Below are positions 1 to 8,312 of a DNA stretch of 38,532 nt, piece by piece. The position numbers were made by a program, and so were the translations under genes. This DNA is from Nitrospirota bacterium (GTDB taxonomy: Bacteria; Nitrospirota; 9FT-COMBO-42-15; HDB-SIOI813), in contig JACRGV010000017.1 of assembly GCA_016212215.1 (NCBI GenBank), forward strand, positions 1-38,532, written 5' to 3'. The notes beneath the pieces are model-generated. The model saw nothing but the letters and a program-made list of their open reading frames with translations. It was not told the DNA's origin and made no database searches. How positions within the stretch are numbered: the stretch's first letter is position 1; the number at the start of each line of letters is the position of its first letter.

Positions 1-139
1 AAGTGCGTTTTGCCACCTCCTGCTGTATAGGCTTTCCAAAAAGCAGGCAGGCAAGGAACCATTTAAAGAGTTCCTCCTCCCGGCCTGACTTAATGTCTAT
101 CCCAAGTTCAGAGGAGTAGATTTTTTTTGTAATATACAA
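1..139 (-). CDS. N-terminal part of an HhH/endonuclease III-like protein (runs off the window)
   Basis: Reading the minus strand from a TTG at 139 gives an open frame to the window edge. It translates to about 46 residues including SELGIDIKSGREEELFKWF and LLFGKPIQQEVAKRT. This resembles the N-terminus of small helix-hairpin-helix proteins related to endonuclease III; that is recognition from memory, not a search. The start is uncertain: TTG at 139 is the nearest candidate, the frame stays open further upstream, and no clear Shine-Dalgarno is visible. Most of the protein lies outside the window, so no catalytic residues can be checked. Confidence 0.5.
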   Translation of the reverse strand, partial: MYITKKIYSSELGIDIKSGREEELFKWFLACLLFGKPIQQEVAKRT

Positions 140-258
140 ATAAGAGATGAATACCTTAGGTTGCAAGAATTCTACAAGAAAAAAGAGAGTGAGTGGCTTG
201 ATGCCAAGGATCAAAAGTTAAGGGATAAATTAAACAAAGAAATGAAATGGGCTGATGA

Positions 259-525
259 AAGAAAGAAAACTGTTTATATCCGTATGAGGGAAAGACCGTG
301 CTTGTACTGTTTGATAACGTTCCGGGCGGTGCTGGTCATGTTAAACGCATCGTTGATGAAAATAATCTTGAAGGGGTGCTTAATAGCGTGTTTGAGCGTG
401 TAAATAATTGTAGCTGTGGTAATGAAACAAGTTGCTATGGCTGTCTTAGAAACTATCAGAATCAATTCTGTCGTGAACAATTAAAAAGAGGAATTATAGC
501 AGAGTTTTTATCAAATAATTTATAA
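259..525 (+). pseudogene. C-terminal remnant of a DUF1998-type helicase-associated protein
   Basis: The frame after a stop at 256-258 encodes VLFDNVPGGAGHVKR, then a Cys cluster (NNCSCGNETSCYGCLRNY) and QLKRGIIAEFL. PGGAGH followed by CxC...SCYGCLRNY is the typical end of DUF1998 domains, which sit at the C-terminus of DEAD/DEAH-helicase-type proteins, including DISARM components. The helicase body is missing and an in-frame stop lies just before the domain. The upstream sequence (about 89-300) is open in a different frame with a lysine/glutamate-rich peptide I do not recognise. The simplest reading is a decayed gene end; a frameshifted partial gene is possible. Confidence 0.6.
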
Positions 526-685
526 GTATGTGAAATGATTGATGTTCATTCATGCCTTGAAACATCGGACATCACTTATCTATGTATTCAGGAAGATGCA
601 GGCAATAAGCTGAAGAAGTTATTTGGTTAAAATATAAGGCATCAACTTAATTTAACGTGTGTTCTCATGATGCTATGAGTAAAGG

Positions 686-1093
686 TTACAAATGCTCCAA
701 CAGATTTTTAAAAAAAACGGATGTCTTGACCTCTCCCTTTATTACCAGTTTTCTTGAGAAGAAGAGGCTGTCGGCGTCGGCCTTATGCAGGAACAGGCTC
801 ATGAAGGTATCAAAGTTACCCTGCATGATAACGTTGGGCTTTCTTTTCTTTCCGAAATCTACTTTAACTGAGCCGTTATCTGCATAAAAGACATAACTCT
901 TGTTTATATCCCTTGCCTCTAAGAGAAATGTCTTACCGTTTATTTCAGTTAATCTTTTACGGATTTCAGGATTCTTATTTAGTGTCTTATCTAAGATCGT
1001 CCTGAATATAAGATTGTGGAGAATGTCCGGCGCCAACCTCAGCAGGATCTTTTTCCACATACTCCCATCCCGGTTTTCCATAGAACCAGCCAT
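686..1093 (-). CDS. ubiT: SCP2 sterol-binding domain protein, UbiT-like
   Basis: This 135-residue protein has the SCP2 fold pattern, with a hydrophobic N-terminal helix (ILLRLAPDILHNLIF) and a beta/alpha core ending in the FLHKADADSLFFSRKLVIKGEV region. In E. coli, UbiT (YhbT, 174 aa) is an SCP2 protein that works with UbiU and UbiV in O2-independent ubiquinone hydroxylation, probably by binding lipid intermediates. Directly following ubiU-ubiV on the same strand supports that assignment. The ATG at 1093 is chosen because GGAGGGG lies just upstream. It overlaps the 3' end of ubiV by 107 nt, so a later Met (1081 or 1060) is possible. The protein is shorter than the E. coli homologue. Confidence 0.7.
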   Translation of the reverse strand: MAGSMENRDGSMWKKILLRLAPDILHNLIFRTILDKTLNKNPEIRKRLTEINGKTFLLEARDINKSYVFYADNGSVKVDFGKKRKPNVIMQGNFDTFMSLFLHKADADSLFFSRKLVIKGEVKTSVFFKNLLEHL

Positions 1094-2105
1094 TACTAAT
1101 CCCCTCCGGGGCGTATAACTTTAATATTTCAAGGGCCTCCTGCCCAGACATTGTGCCCTCTGTTACTTTAGAAAATATATCTATAATATCAGTTGTGTTC
1201 TGTATCTGCGGTATTATGCGTATATTTTCTATACCTATTTTTCTTATTATTTCTATCTGTTCAACCATGCAGACCTTTCTACTGCTTATGAGCTGTGTGC
1301 CGTTGATATTGAACAATGACATGCCATCCATGGTTTCAAGCGGCATACCATCAGGATAATTTTTACATACTATTGCACAATTTGTCTTTGAGAGATTTAC
1401 AGCACGCGCAGTGTAGCACCTCCATGAAAATGCAAGCGGCAGGTTGCCGAATACAATTATCTCTTTTTCACAGGAAGGGATGGATTGAGAGATGGTCTCT
1501 ATTGCCCGCCTTTCTAATTCAGGCATGAATACGAGTCTCGTTATACCTGTTTTATGGAAAAATTGTGCGGTTGGGGCATTGTAAACGGCAAGGTGAGGGC
1601 CGCCGATTAAATCCCTTCGGGAATGAGAGGCTGAGGAAGGTTCACCCGAAAATCCCTCCGGCGGGGTTGGAAAACCCCGCCTATCCACAAATGGGGATGG
1701 TTCCACATCCGTGAATAAACCGAGGATAGGCGGGACATTCTTGTCCCACTGATTTTCATGCCCCTTTGTGAGCGAGTCGTTCATATGGGCTCCATCCGTA
1801 AATATATTCAGTGTTCCCGGATTATTGGCCTCAACTGGAAACGGCAACTCATGCAGGGATTCAATAAAATCGAGTTCTGCCTTATTAGTGACAAGGCCGA
1901 ATGTCGAGATGACGACCTCTTTACCGGCGTCCTTCAATATCTGAGCGATTGTACTTAGTGTCTTAATACCAAGGACAGAGCGTTTACTGCATACGACCTC
2001 TCCAATGTAAACAACAGAGGCAGGGCTGTCTGCTATCTCTTTATAAAAAGAGAGTATCCTTTCTTTATCCCACAGGAAGGGGATTGGGCCGAGGGTGATC
2101 TTCAT
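987..2105 (-). CDS. ubiV: UbiV-like U32-family Fe-S protein with an in-frame repeat insertion
   Basis: UbiV is a peptidase-U32-fold protein carrying a 4Fe-4S cluster. With UbiU it performs O2-independent hydroxylation in ubiquinone synthesis. The start MKITLGP at 2105 matches the family start and overlaps the ubiU stop as ATGA, with AAAGGA upstream. All four expected cluster cysteines are present: C39 (GEVVCSKRS), C230, C243 and C247. The 13- and 4-residue spacings match those I recall for E. coli UbiV (C39, C180, C193, C197). The C39-C230 distance is about 50 residues longer because a hairpin repeat is inserted in frame around residues 103-166, between a conserved NNPGTLNIF and GGPHLAVYN. 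The C-terminus runs past the UbiT start. The protein has 372 residues, against roughly 290 in E. coli. Confidence 0.85.
   Translation of the reverse strand: MKITLGPIPFLWDKERILSFYKEIADSPASVVYIGEVVCSKRSVLGIKTLSTIAQILKDAGKEVVISTFGLVTNKAELDFIESLHELPFPVEANNPGTLNIFTDGAHMNDSLTKGHENQWDKNVPPILGLFTDVEPSPFVDRRGFPTPPEGFSGEPSSASHSRRDLIGGPHLAVYNAPTAQFFHKTGITRLVFMPELERRAIETISQSIPSCEKEIIVFGNLPLAFSWRCYTARAVNLSKTNCAIVCKNYPDGMPLETMDGMSLFNINGTQLISSRKVCMVEQIEIIRKIGIENIRIIPQIQNTTDIIDIFSKVTEGTMSGQEALEILKLYAPEGISNGWFYGKPGWEYVEKDPAEVGAGHSPQSYIQDDLR
1640..1783 (-). repeat. Hairpin repeat (family A) inside ubiV
   Basis: In the coding direction it reads CTCACAAAGG, CATGAAAATC, GGGACAAGAATGTCCC, CGCCTATCC, a diverged middle, GGATAGGCGGGG, CCCCGCCGGAGGGATTTTC, then GGTGAA. 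It lacks one A compared with the intergenic copies (CCGGAGGG instead of CCGGAAGGG). That shifts the element's border TGA out of frame and keeps ubiV open. Confidence 0.9.
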
Positions 2106-3118
2106 TTTCCTTTGTAACAACCGTAACTTGGTGAAAGCCCCTCAAAAAGGGTCTGAAGACTCTCCCTTTTGGATCTGTCTATGACAGAATGGGAATTACT
2201 ATAGTAATTATCAACAGCCTCTCTGAACGTGCTGACAACCTTTTCAACATAAGAGCGGCTCCTCTGCCTTCCCTCAATCTTTATGGAGTTTATCCCTGTC
2301 TGTATAATCTCAGGGAGTATCTCGATTACATTTAGGGATTCAGGGTCCTGAATGGAATTATTCAGCTTATCAGTAGCCTTATTGTAATATTTCCCCTTAC
2401 ATGGAGTCGGGTATGCGACCTCTTCCATTGGAGAGTATTTATTCAGTAGTACATTGTTTGAGAGTATCTTTAATGTCCCTTCCCCTTCATTATCAGCATC
2501 TTCTTCAAAATTAATAAATTTGGGGTGGGAACATGCGCCATAAGTGTTGATGGACTCGCTGGTAATATATGAGGAGAGGAAGCACTGGCCTTCGCTGTTG
2601 ATGCAGAGCAGGCCGAGTGCAAAAATCTCAATCTCTATATCTGTCTGGTCTCTCAATTCTCTGATTTCATCGAGTGTCAGTACCCTCGGAAGTACAACCC
2701 TCTTTATCCCGAAATGCTTACGGAAAAATTCTATGGACCGAACATTTGAGGCGCTTGCCTGAACAGATAGGTGCAATCTCATCCCGGGATATTTAGTTCT
2801 TGCGTAAGATAGTACTGCAATATCAGAGGCTATCACAGCATCAGCACCATAGCTGTATGCCTTATCTACCACGTCATAAGCAAGTGGAAGCTCTTTTTCC
2901 TGCGGATACGCATTTACAGTGATAAAAACCCTTTTATTCTTCCCATGTGCATACTGTATGGCCTTGTATACTTCATCATCAGTCAGATTAAGTGCAGGGA
3001 AGTTTCTGAGATTAGTATCCCCTGAGAATCCCATATATATTGCATCAGCACCATTATCAACCGCAGCCTTCACAGATGGCAGGTTGCCGGCGGGTGCGCA
3101 TATTTCAATTTTGGTCAT
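2102..3118 (-). CDS. ubiU: UbiU-like U32-family Fe-S protein
   Basis: This 338-residue peptidase-U32-fold protein opens with EICAPAGNLPSVKAAVDNGAD, typical of the family. Cysteines C172, C179, C196 and C240 have spacings 7, 17 and 44. The first two spacings match those I recall for the cluster ligands of E. coli UbiU (C169, C176, C193, C232). UbiU and UbiV form a heterodimer that hydroxylates the quinone precursor without O2. It is the first gene of a ubiU-ubiV-ubiT operon and ends in a 4-nt ATGA overlap with ubiV. A family B repeat begins only 3 nt upstream of the ATG, so the ribosome-binding region is mostly repeat sequence and no strong Shine-Dalgarno is seen. The substrate could be a non-ubiquinone benzoquinone. 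Confidence 0.88.
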   Translation of the reverse strand: MTKIEICAPAGNLPSVKAAVDNGADAIYMGFSGDTNLRNFPALNLTDDEVYKAIQYAHGKNKRVFITVNAYPQEKELPLAYDVVDKAYSYGADAVIASDIAVLSYARTKYPGMRLHLSVQASASNVRSIEFFRKHFGIKRVVLPRVLTLDEIRELRDQTDIEIEIFALGLLCINSEGQCFLSSYITSESINTYGACSHPKFINFEEDADNEGEGTLKILSNNVLLNKYSPMEEVAYPTPCKGKYYNKATDKLNNSIQDPESLNVIEILPEIIQTGINSIKIEGRQRSRSYVEKVVSTFREAVDNYYSNSHSVIDRSKRESLQTLFEGLSPSYGCYKGK

Positions 3119-3120
3119 CT

Positions 3121-3172
3121 GGAAATAACCCCATCCCCACCCTGACCCTCCCCTTGAAGGGGAGGGAATGTT
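3121..3172. repeat. C/G-rich hairpin repeat (family B), 5' of ubiU
   Basis: It contains ACCCCATCCCCACCCTGACC followed by the palindrome CTCCCCTTGAAGGGGAG. It is the same as copies at 4004, 21671, 25015 and 30312. It forms the leader of ubiU. Confidence 0.9.
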
Positions 3173-3245
3173 CTGTTTCTACCTTTTACCTTTTACTTTT
3201 TATGTCTTACTTCTATTCACCATTAACTATTTACTATTCACTGCT
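3173..3245. repeat. Low-complexity ACTTCT/TTACT/TTCAC-rich tract
   Basis: Short pyrimidine-rich words (ACCTTTTACCTTTTACTTTT, ATTAACTATTTACTATTC) follow one another. The tract reaches into the 3' end of the cytochrome c gene, whose last residues (KAVNSK) it encodes. Similar tracts lie near 4080, 21178, 29425 and 33894. Confidence 0.5.
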
Positions 3246-4003
3246 TTACTTGCCTGTTCACTTGCATTTAATATCGTGAGTACCTTAATAAACACCAGAA
3301 CTCCTATTATCACAAACAGGACTATCAATATTAACCCCTGTACTATCCTGTGTTCAAGTTCTTTTTTATATGAATGTACATCTTCCATTATCTCTTTTGC
3401 CAGGTTGATTGCATCTTCAGTCTCTTTTGAGACACCTGTGAGATTGTGGGTGTATATCATGTTATTAATAGTCTCAAGATGGGTCCATCCGTCTATGTAT
3501 TTTACTTCAAGGTTATCCACGTTAAACCCGCTCTTCTTTATTTCATCAATCCCTTTTCTTGCCTCATCAAGTTTTTCATGGGCGAGTTTTATGGTTCCTT
3601 CTATGTCCTTAGGCAGATCCACACTCCTGAGACTTTGCATGAATGCAGTAAGCGCATTTATCTCTTTGTCCGACAGGCTAAGGTTAGGCATTGTTGAATT
3701 AGGGACAACGGACTGGGGGTCTTTGAAGTGCTTTTTATGCCATGCTGCGTCATGAGGTACTATGTTACCTTCGTTCGTCAGGTCAGGCCCCATATCGCCT
3801 CCGCTGCCTGCAATCTTATGACAGCCGCTGCATCCTTTCAGATTGTAAACCTCTTTCCCAATGGATATAAGCGAATCAGGATTTGTTTCCTGTGCCCCGG
3901 CAAGGCTGGAGGTGTTGAGCAAATATGCAAAAGTAATTATAAACAGAGATAGAGTTATTTTATAACTATATTTGAATATATTTTTTGATTTTTTATTATT
4001 CAC
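3227..4003 (-). CDS. Membrane-anchored monohaem cytochrome c
   Basis: The 258-residue product starts with a signal sequence: lysine-rich residues 4-15, a hydrophobic stretch 16-30, and probable cleavage near AGA. A class I haem site C58-S-G-C-H62 follows, with probable axial Met105 (NSTMPNLSLSD). A helical linker and one C-terminal transmembrane segment (about 226-248) complete it. It probably carries electrons in the periplasm for the quinol-oxidising complex, since the cytochrome b-like gene lies directly upstream on the same strand. The GTG at 4003 is chosen because the signal peptide begins there. That GTG lies in the border motif GATTTTCGAGTGAA of the adjacent repeat, while the longer frame to 4072 only translates the repeat. 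The haem-donor partner is inferred. Confidence 0.8.
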   Translation of the reverse strand: MNNKKSKNIFKYSYKITLSLFIITFAYLLNTSSLAGAQETNPDSLISIGKEVYNLKGCSGCHKIAGSGGDMGPDLTNEGNIVPHDAAWHKKHFKDPQSVVPNSTMPNLSLSDKEINALTAFMQSLRSVDLPKDIEGTIKLAHEKLDEARKGIDEIKKSGFNVDNLEVKYIDGWTHLETINNMIYTHNLTGVSKETEDAINLAKEIMEDVHSYKKELEHRIVQGLILIVLFVIIGVLVFIKVLTILNASEQASKAVNSK

Positions 4004-4056
4004 TCGAAAATCACCCCATCCCCACCCTAACCCTCCCCTTGAAGGGGAGAGAATTC
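4001..4056 (-). repeat. Family B repeat with joint border supplying a start codon
   Basis: On the minus strand CTCCCCTTCAAGGGGAG is followed by a G-rich arm (GGGTGGGGATGGGG) and TGATTTTCGAGTGAA. The GTG is the probable start of the cytochrome c gene, with GGGGTG placed as a Shine-Dalgarno-like stretch. Confidence 0.8.
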
Positions 4057-4079
4057 TTCCTCCTTCGTTCATTAAGGCA

Positions 4080-4126
4080 ATCTTACTTCTAACTTCTTGC
4101 CTCTAACTTCTTACTTCTGATTCTTT
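4080..4126. repeat. ACTTCT-type tandem words (family E)
   Basis: Repeated CTTACTTCTAACTTCTTGCC-like words occur between the cytochrome b and cytochrome c genes. The same words are found within metG (21178-21262) and at 29431 and 33894. Confidence 0.6.
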
Positions 4127-4129
4127 AGT

Positions 4130-4912
4130 CTATGATATATGTCCCCATACAGTAAATATCATGAAGATGAGGGCGAAGAGAATCCCAAGCCCGATTGCTA
4201 TAGGCCTTTTTCTGTAAGCCCTTTCCGGATTCTTATCAATAAAAGGCACTGCAAAAAGGAGAAATACAAATGCCCCCTCAAAGAGGATGCCGATAACCTT
4301 AGGCGCCCAGTCTCCAAGAAATCTTAATATCTCTGCAAACTTCAGTATCTGATATGCAGCAAGAAAAAACCATTCAGGTTTTATGTGCTCAGGTGTTGTA
4401 AGAGGGTCTGCCTTTGGTTCCATTGGTGCAGGTGACAAGAGTATCAGTGTTCCAAGAATTGCGATCAATAGAAATGCCGCACCTATCTCCTTTAATGCGT
4501 GATTAGGCCAGAAGGGGATAGAACCTTCTTCTTCATATATGGGTTCAAGGATATCTCTTGCTGAAATTATTCCCGCAGGGACACCGCCTTCTGTCACAAC
4601 CAGATGACGGATATTGTATTGAGTCATCATCTCATTTGCCTTTGCCACTGAATCTTCTGCATCAATAGTATAGAAAGGCGAACTCATTACAGCCTCAACC
4701 GGAGTTACATACTGATCCAGTTCTCCTGCCAGAACCTTTCTTGTCATGTCAACATCAGTAACAATACCGACAAGGCTTTCATTACGCTTTACTAAAAGAC
4801 TCCCTGTCTTCTGCTGTTTCATGATCTTAGCCGCAGATACAATAGGCTCATGAGAGTCAATTGCAGCAATATTTCTGCTCATTATCTTATCTACTGAGAT
4901 TAAAGGTATCAT
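4130..4912 (-). CDS. CBS-domain pair fused to cytochrome b C-terminal (subunit IV-like) domain
   Basis: Residues 5-60 and 72-125 form two CBS motifs (IMSRNIAAID...GIVTDVDM and VMSSPFYTID...GIISARDILEPIY). Residues 130-260 match the C-terminal part of cytochrome b or b6f subunit IV: FWPNHALKEI, a transmembrane helix at 141-160, the Qo-site motif P179-E-W-F in PEHIKPEWFFLAAYQ, two more helices near 204-224 and 238-256, and NPERAYRKRP. The enzyme part would contribute to quinol oxidation. The CBS pair suggests control by adenylates or ionic state, which is inference. The N-terminal haem-binding cytochrome b and the Rieske protein are not in the window. The cytochrome c gene follows. The start is the only ATG before the first CBS motif; no strong Shine-Dalgarno is seen. 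Confidence 0.85.
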   Translation of the reverse strand: MIPLISVDKIMSRNIAAIDSHEPIVSAAKIMKQQKTGSLLVKRNESLVGIVTDVDMTRKVLAGELDQYVTPVEAVMSSPFYTIDAEDSVAKANEMMTQYNIRHLVVTEGGVPAGIISARDILEPIYEEEGSIPFWPNHALKEIGAAFLLIAILGTLILLSPAPMEPKADPLTTPEHIKPEWFFLAAYQILKFAEILRFLGDWAPKVIGILFEGAFVFLLFAVPFIDKNPERAYRKRPIAIGLGILFALIFMIFTVWGHIS

Positions 4913-4923
4913 AATTTAAAAAT

Positions 4924-5006
4924 AGGGTTCAAGGGTTGAGGGTTCAAGGGGTCAAGGTAAGTATGTACTGTCTTTCACTTGACCGTTCAGACCATTGAAC
5001 CCTTTA
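4924..5006. repeat. Inverted GGTTCAAGG repeat
   Basis: AGGGTTCAAGGGTTGAGGGT and TTCAAGGGGTCAAGG face CTTGACC and CATTGAACCCT about 40 nt later, giving an imperfect inverted repeat between clpX and the CBS/cytochrome b gene. It may act as a terminator for clpX, but there is no clear U-run. Confidence 0.55.
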
Positions 5007-5040
5007 GTTATTAAAAGTACAACTAAGCTGGAAGAAAGGC

Positions 5041-6300
5041 TTATGCTGACTTTGCCTCTTGCTCGTTGTTGTATATAAGAATCGGCTTGGAATGCCCAAG
5101 GATTACATCCTCATTGATAATACATTCTTTGATGTTTCTGTTTGAAGGCAGATCATACATGATCTCAAGCATTACCTCTTCTATAATAGCCCTTAACCCT
5201 CTTGCCCCTGTTTTAAGGGCAACAGCCTTCTTTGCTATAGCATTTACAGCACTGTCAGTGAAACGCAGGGATACATTTTCAATGGCAAAAAGTTTCTTGT
5301 ATTGCCTTGCAATGGCGTTACGCGGCTCTGTTAATACCTTAACAAGGGCTTCATGGTCAAGGTCATTCAATGTAGCAACAATCGGCAGACGTCCGATAAA
5401 CTCAGGTATCAGCCCGAATTTTAAAAGGTCTTCTGTCTGTACCTTGCCCAGGATTTCTCCAATCCTGTGGTTCTGTTTGCTTACAACTTCAGATCCAAAA
5501 CCTATGGTTGAACTACCGAGCCTCTTTTTAATGAGATTTTCAAGGCCGACAAATGTTCCACCGCAGATAAAAAGGATATTTGAGGTGTCAACATGTACAA
5601 ACTCCTGATGCGGGTGTTTCCTGCCGCCCTGCGGAGGGACACTGGCGATTGTCCCTTCAATAATCTTCAGCAATGCCTGCTGTACGCCTTCGCCCGACAC
5701 ATCCCTTGTAATCGAAGGGTTCTCGCTCTTTTTACTTATCTTATCTATCTCATCAATATAGACAATGCCTCTCTCCGCCCTCTCTACATCATAGTCTGCT
5801 GCCTGAAGAAGTTTGAGGATAATATTTTCTACATCTTCCCCGACATAACCTGCCTCAGTAAGCGTTGTGGCATCTGCTATTGTAAAAGGTACATCTAAAA
5901 TCTTTGCAAGTGTCTGTGCAAGAAGTGTCTTACCTGTTCCGGACGGACCGATAAGCAGGATGTTTCCCTTCTGAAGTTCAACATCACTCATTATACGGAT
6001 ATTTGCAGATATCCTTTTGTAATGATTGTGCACTGCAACTGCAAGGATCTTCTTTGCACGTTCCTGGCCTATAACATAGTTGTCGAGGATGTCTTTTATC
6101 TCTGATGGCTTGGGAAGTTTTACAGATTCAACAGTGCGTTCCTCTTCCCACGCCTCACCGAGTATATCGTTGCACAGGTCAACACATTCATTACAGATAT
6201 AGACAGTCGGCCCTGCTATTAGTTTTTTTACCTCTGCCTTGCCCTTTCCACAAAAGGAACAGCGTACATCGCCTTCTTTACCTTTAATCTGACTTCCCAT
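5041..6300 (-). CDS. clpX: ATP-dependent Clp protease ATPase subunit ClpX
   Basis: Hexameric AAA+ unfoldase that feeds substrates to ClpP in the cytoplasm. The 419 residues are the usual length. The N-terminal zinc-binding domain has C14, C17, C36 and C39 (RCSFC...CNEC). Walker A is G118-PSGTGKT, Walker B is [10 protein letters not shown], and the pore-loop GYVGED and arginine-rich [11 protein letters not shown] are visible. It is the last gene of tig-clpP-clpX, 22 nt after clpP, with AGGAGG-type sequence before the ATG (CCTCCT at 6311-6316). There is no repeat insertion, unlike several neighbours. Confidence 0.98.
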   Translation of the reverse strand: MGSQIKGKEGDVRCSFCGKGKAEVKKLIAGPTVYICNECVDLCNDILGEAWEEERTVESVKLPKPSEIKDILDNYVIGQERAKKILAVAVHNHYKRISANIRIMSDVELQKGNILLIGPSGTGKTLLAQTLAKILDVPFTIADATTLTEAGYVGEDVENIILKLLQAADYDVERAERGIVYIDEIDKISKKSENPSITRDVSGEGVQQALLKIIEGTIASVPPQGGRKHPHQEFVHVDTSNILFICGGTFVGLENLIKKRLGSSTIGFGSEVVSKQNHRIGEILGKVQTEDLLKFGLIPEFIGRLPIVATLNDLDHEALVKVLTEPRNAIARQYKKLFAIENVSLRFTDSAVNAIAKKAVALKTGARGLRAIIEEVMLEIMYDLPSNRNIKECIINEDVILGHSKPILIYNNEQEAKSA

Positions 6301-6322
6301 AAATACTTCAACCTCCTGTTAT

Positions 6323-6922
6323 TTAACTCTTAGGTACTTTAGGTACCCTTTCCTTAATTACCTCATCTATAATACCATAGTCCTTTGCCTCCACACCAGA
6401 CATAAAGTAATCACGCTCAGTATCCTGACGTATACGTTCGATAGGCTGGCCGGTATGTGTTGAAAGGATTTGATTAAGGTTGTCTTTAATCTTCAATATC
6501 TCTTTCGCGTGGATTTCTATATCAGTTGCCTGGCCCTGAAATCCGCCCAATGGCTGATGGATCATGACCCTTGCATTCGGGAGTGCATATCGTTTTCCCC
6601 TTGCCCCTGAAGCAAGCAGAAGCGCCGCCATGCTTGCAGCCTGTCCGATACAAATTGTAGAGACATCAGGCTTTATATATTGCATGGTATCATAGATTGC
6701 CATGCCGGAGGTAACAACCCCGCCGGGTGAGTTTACATAAAGATAAATATCCTTATCAGGGTCATCTGCTTCAAGGAACAGAAGCTGGGCAATTATTATG
6801 TTTGCAAAATTATCATCAATCGGAGTGCCTATAAATATTATCCTGTCTTTTAACAAACGTGAGTATATATCATAAGCCCTCTCTCCCCTGCTTGTCTGCT
6901 CTATTACAATAGGTACCAGCAT
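6323..6922 (-). CDS. clpP: ATP-dependent Clp protease proteolytic subunit ClpP
   Basis: Serine protease that forms the tetradecameric chamber used by ClpX. It has 199 residues. The catalytic triad is S97 in [12 protein letters not shown]122 in VMIHQPLGG, and the Asp in [13 protein letters not shown]. The start at 6922 ([20 protein letters not shown]) is preferred over an upstream in-frame Met. It matches the family start and has AAAGGAGA about 8 nt upstream. It begins 19 nt after the tig stop, consistent with cotranscription. Confidence 0.98.
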   Translation of the reverse strand: MLVPIVIEQTSRGERAYDIYSRLLKDRIIFIGTPIDDNFANIIIAQLLFLEADDPDKDIYLYVNSPGGVVTSGMAIYDTMQYIKPDVSTICIGQAASMAALLLASGARGKRYALPNARVMIHQPLGGFQGQATDIEIHAKEILKIKDNLNQILSTHTGQPIERIRQDTERDYFMSGVEAKDYGIIDEVIKERVPKVPKS

Positions 6923-6941
6923 TTTATTTTGTCTCCTTTGT

Positions 6942-8180
6942 TTAACTCCAGATGGCCTTTTCCTTAACAAGACCTAAAACCTTTTCCACCGTAACCCTAA
7001 TCCTTAATCCTTCCATGCCATTATCCAAGGCTTCTATGGATTTCCTAACTCTCTGCACATCCTGATTATGCTTTTTGGCCATCTTATTTATCTCGTTCTC
7101 TACTTCCTCATCTGTTGCACTTATACCTTCCTGCTCTCCGATTGCCATAAGGAGTATGTCTCCCTTTATCTCTTCTACAGCATAAGGGGTATATTTTTCT
7201 CTAATAGATTTTTCCTCTTCAGGTTCAAAAGCACCCTGCCTATTCATATACTTCTTTGTCCTTGAAAGGAATCTCCCCATCTCCCTTTCAACCATTGCAG
7301 GAGGTGCCTCTATCGGGTGACGTTCAATAAGTTTTTTTACAATCTCTGTTTTATATTTTCCATTAAGTGTATCAGTTTTTTCATCAGTTAATTTCTCCCT
7401 GACACTGTCTTTTAGTTCAGTAAGAGAATTAAAACCTCCTACATCTTTCGCAAAGTCATCATTTAATTCAGGCAAAACCTTTTTCTTGACCTCCTGTATC
7501 GTTACCTTAAGCATTAAGTTATCTGCAGGAATCATTACCTCTTTTTCTTCCCCCTTGCGGGCACCAAGCACTCCTGCATCTAATTCCGGTCCGAACTGTC
7601 CTGTGCCGACCTGAAACAACACGTCCTGGCGGTCAATGCCTGGGGCAGGCTTGCCGTCTTTGTATCCGGTATAATCAATCTGCACAAAGTCACCGTTTGC
7701 TAAAGGGTAGTTTTCTTCCGCGACTTCCAATTGTGCATTCATATCCAATATTTCTTTTATCCTGCTGTCTATCTCCTCTTCAGTAACCGTTACCTCTTCC
7801 TTTTTAAGCTCTATGCCTTCAAATGTTACAACCTCCACATTTGGTTTGACCTCTACTGTGGCAGTAAAAATCAGCGGTTCTCCCTTGTTTATGTCAAGTA
7901 TCTCAATCTCCGGCATAGAAACAGGGGTGAGTCCGCTCTCCTTAACGGCTTTAAGATAATAGTCAGGTACAATCTTTTTTATCAAATCCTCTTCCACCTC
8001 TTTACCGAATCTTTTTTCAAGTATAGATACGGGGGTCTTGCCTGGCCTGAACCCAGGAATCCTTGCCCTTTTCTTCAGTGCATCATAAGCATCTGAAAAC
8101 TCCTTTGAGATAACCTCTGCCGGAACCTCAATCTTAAACACCCTTTTAATATCTGAGACCACTTCAATATCAAACTTCAT
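6942..8180 (-). CDS. tig: Trigger factor, ribosome-associated chaperone and prolyl isomerase
   Basis: Binds at the ribosomal exit tunnel and folds nascent chains. It has 412 residues. The N-terminal ribosome-binding signature GFRPGKTP is at 43-50. A central FKBP-type PPIase domain ([19 protein letters not shown]) and a long helical C-terminal arm region follow. The ATG at 8180 ([20 protein letters not shown]) is chosen for the GGAG about 9 nt upstream and agreement with the family. It is the first gene of the tig-clpP-clpX operon and lies downstream of tRNA-Leu, separated by a family C repeat. Confidence 0.96.
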   Translation of the reverse strand: MKFDIEVVSDIKRVFKIEVPAEVISKEFSDAYDALKKRARIPGFRPGKTPVSILEKRFGKEVEEDLIKKIVPDYYLKAVKESGLTPVSMPEIEILDINKGEPLIFTATVEVKPNVEVVTFEGIELKKEEVTVTEEEIDSRIKEILDMNAQLEVAEENYPLANGDFVQIDYTGYKDGKPAPGIDRQDVLFQVGTGQFGPELDAGVLGARKGEEKEVMIPADNLMLKVTIQEVKKKVLPELNDDFAKDVGGFNSLTELKDSVREKLTDEKTDTLNGKYKTEIVKKLIERHPIEAPPAMVEREMGRFLSRTKKYMNRQGAFEPEEEKSIREKYTPYAVEEIKGDILLMAIGEQEGISATDEEVENEINKMAKKHNQDVQRVRKSIEALDNGMEGLRIRVTVEKVLGLVKEKAIWS

Positions 8181-8232
8181 GCTGTCTTTCTCCAATTCTT
8201 TGTTGCTAAAAATGTTTAAATGCTACCTTATC

Positions 8233-8284
8233 TGAAAAACCCCACCCTCACCCTGGCCCTCTCCCTGAGGGAGAGGGAATTTTC
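8233..8284. repeat. Hairpin repeat (family C) between tRNA-Leu and tig
   Basis: AACCCCACCCTCACCCTGGC is followed by the palindrome CTCTCCCTGAGGGAGAG. The same word occurs at 27884, 30404, 32350 and 33849. Confidence 0.9.
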
Positions 8285-8312
8285 GTGGGTACCTCATTAC
8301 CTGTCTTTGAAT

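Noticed and set aside
535-630. 31-codon plus-strand frame after the DUF1998 remnant
   Set aside because: No Shine-Dalgarno, no recognisable motif; probably chance or debris.
3168-3755. 195-codon plus-strand frame
   Set aside because: Antisense to the cytochrome c gene, starts in a low-complexity tract and has no recognisable motif.
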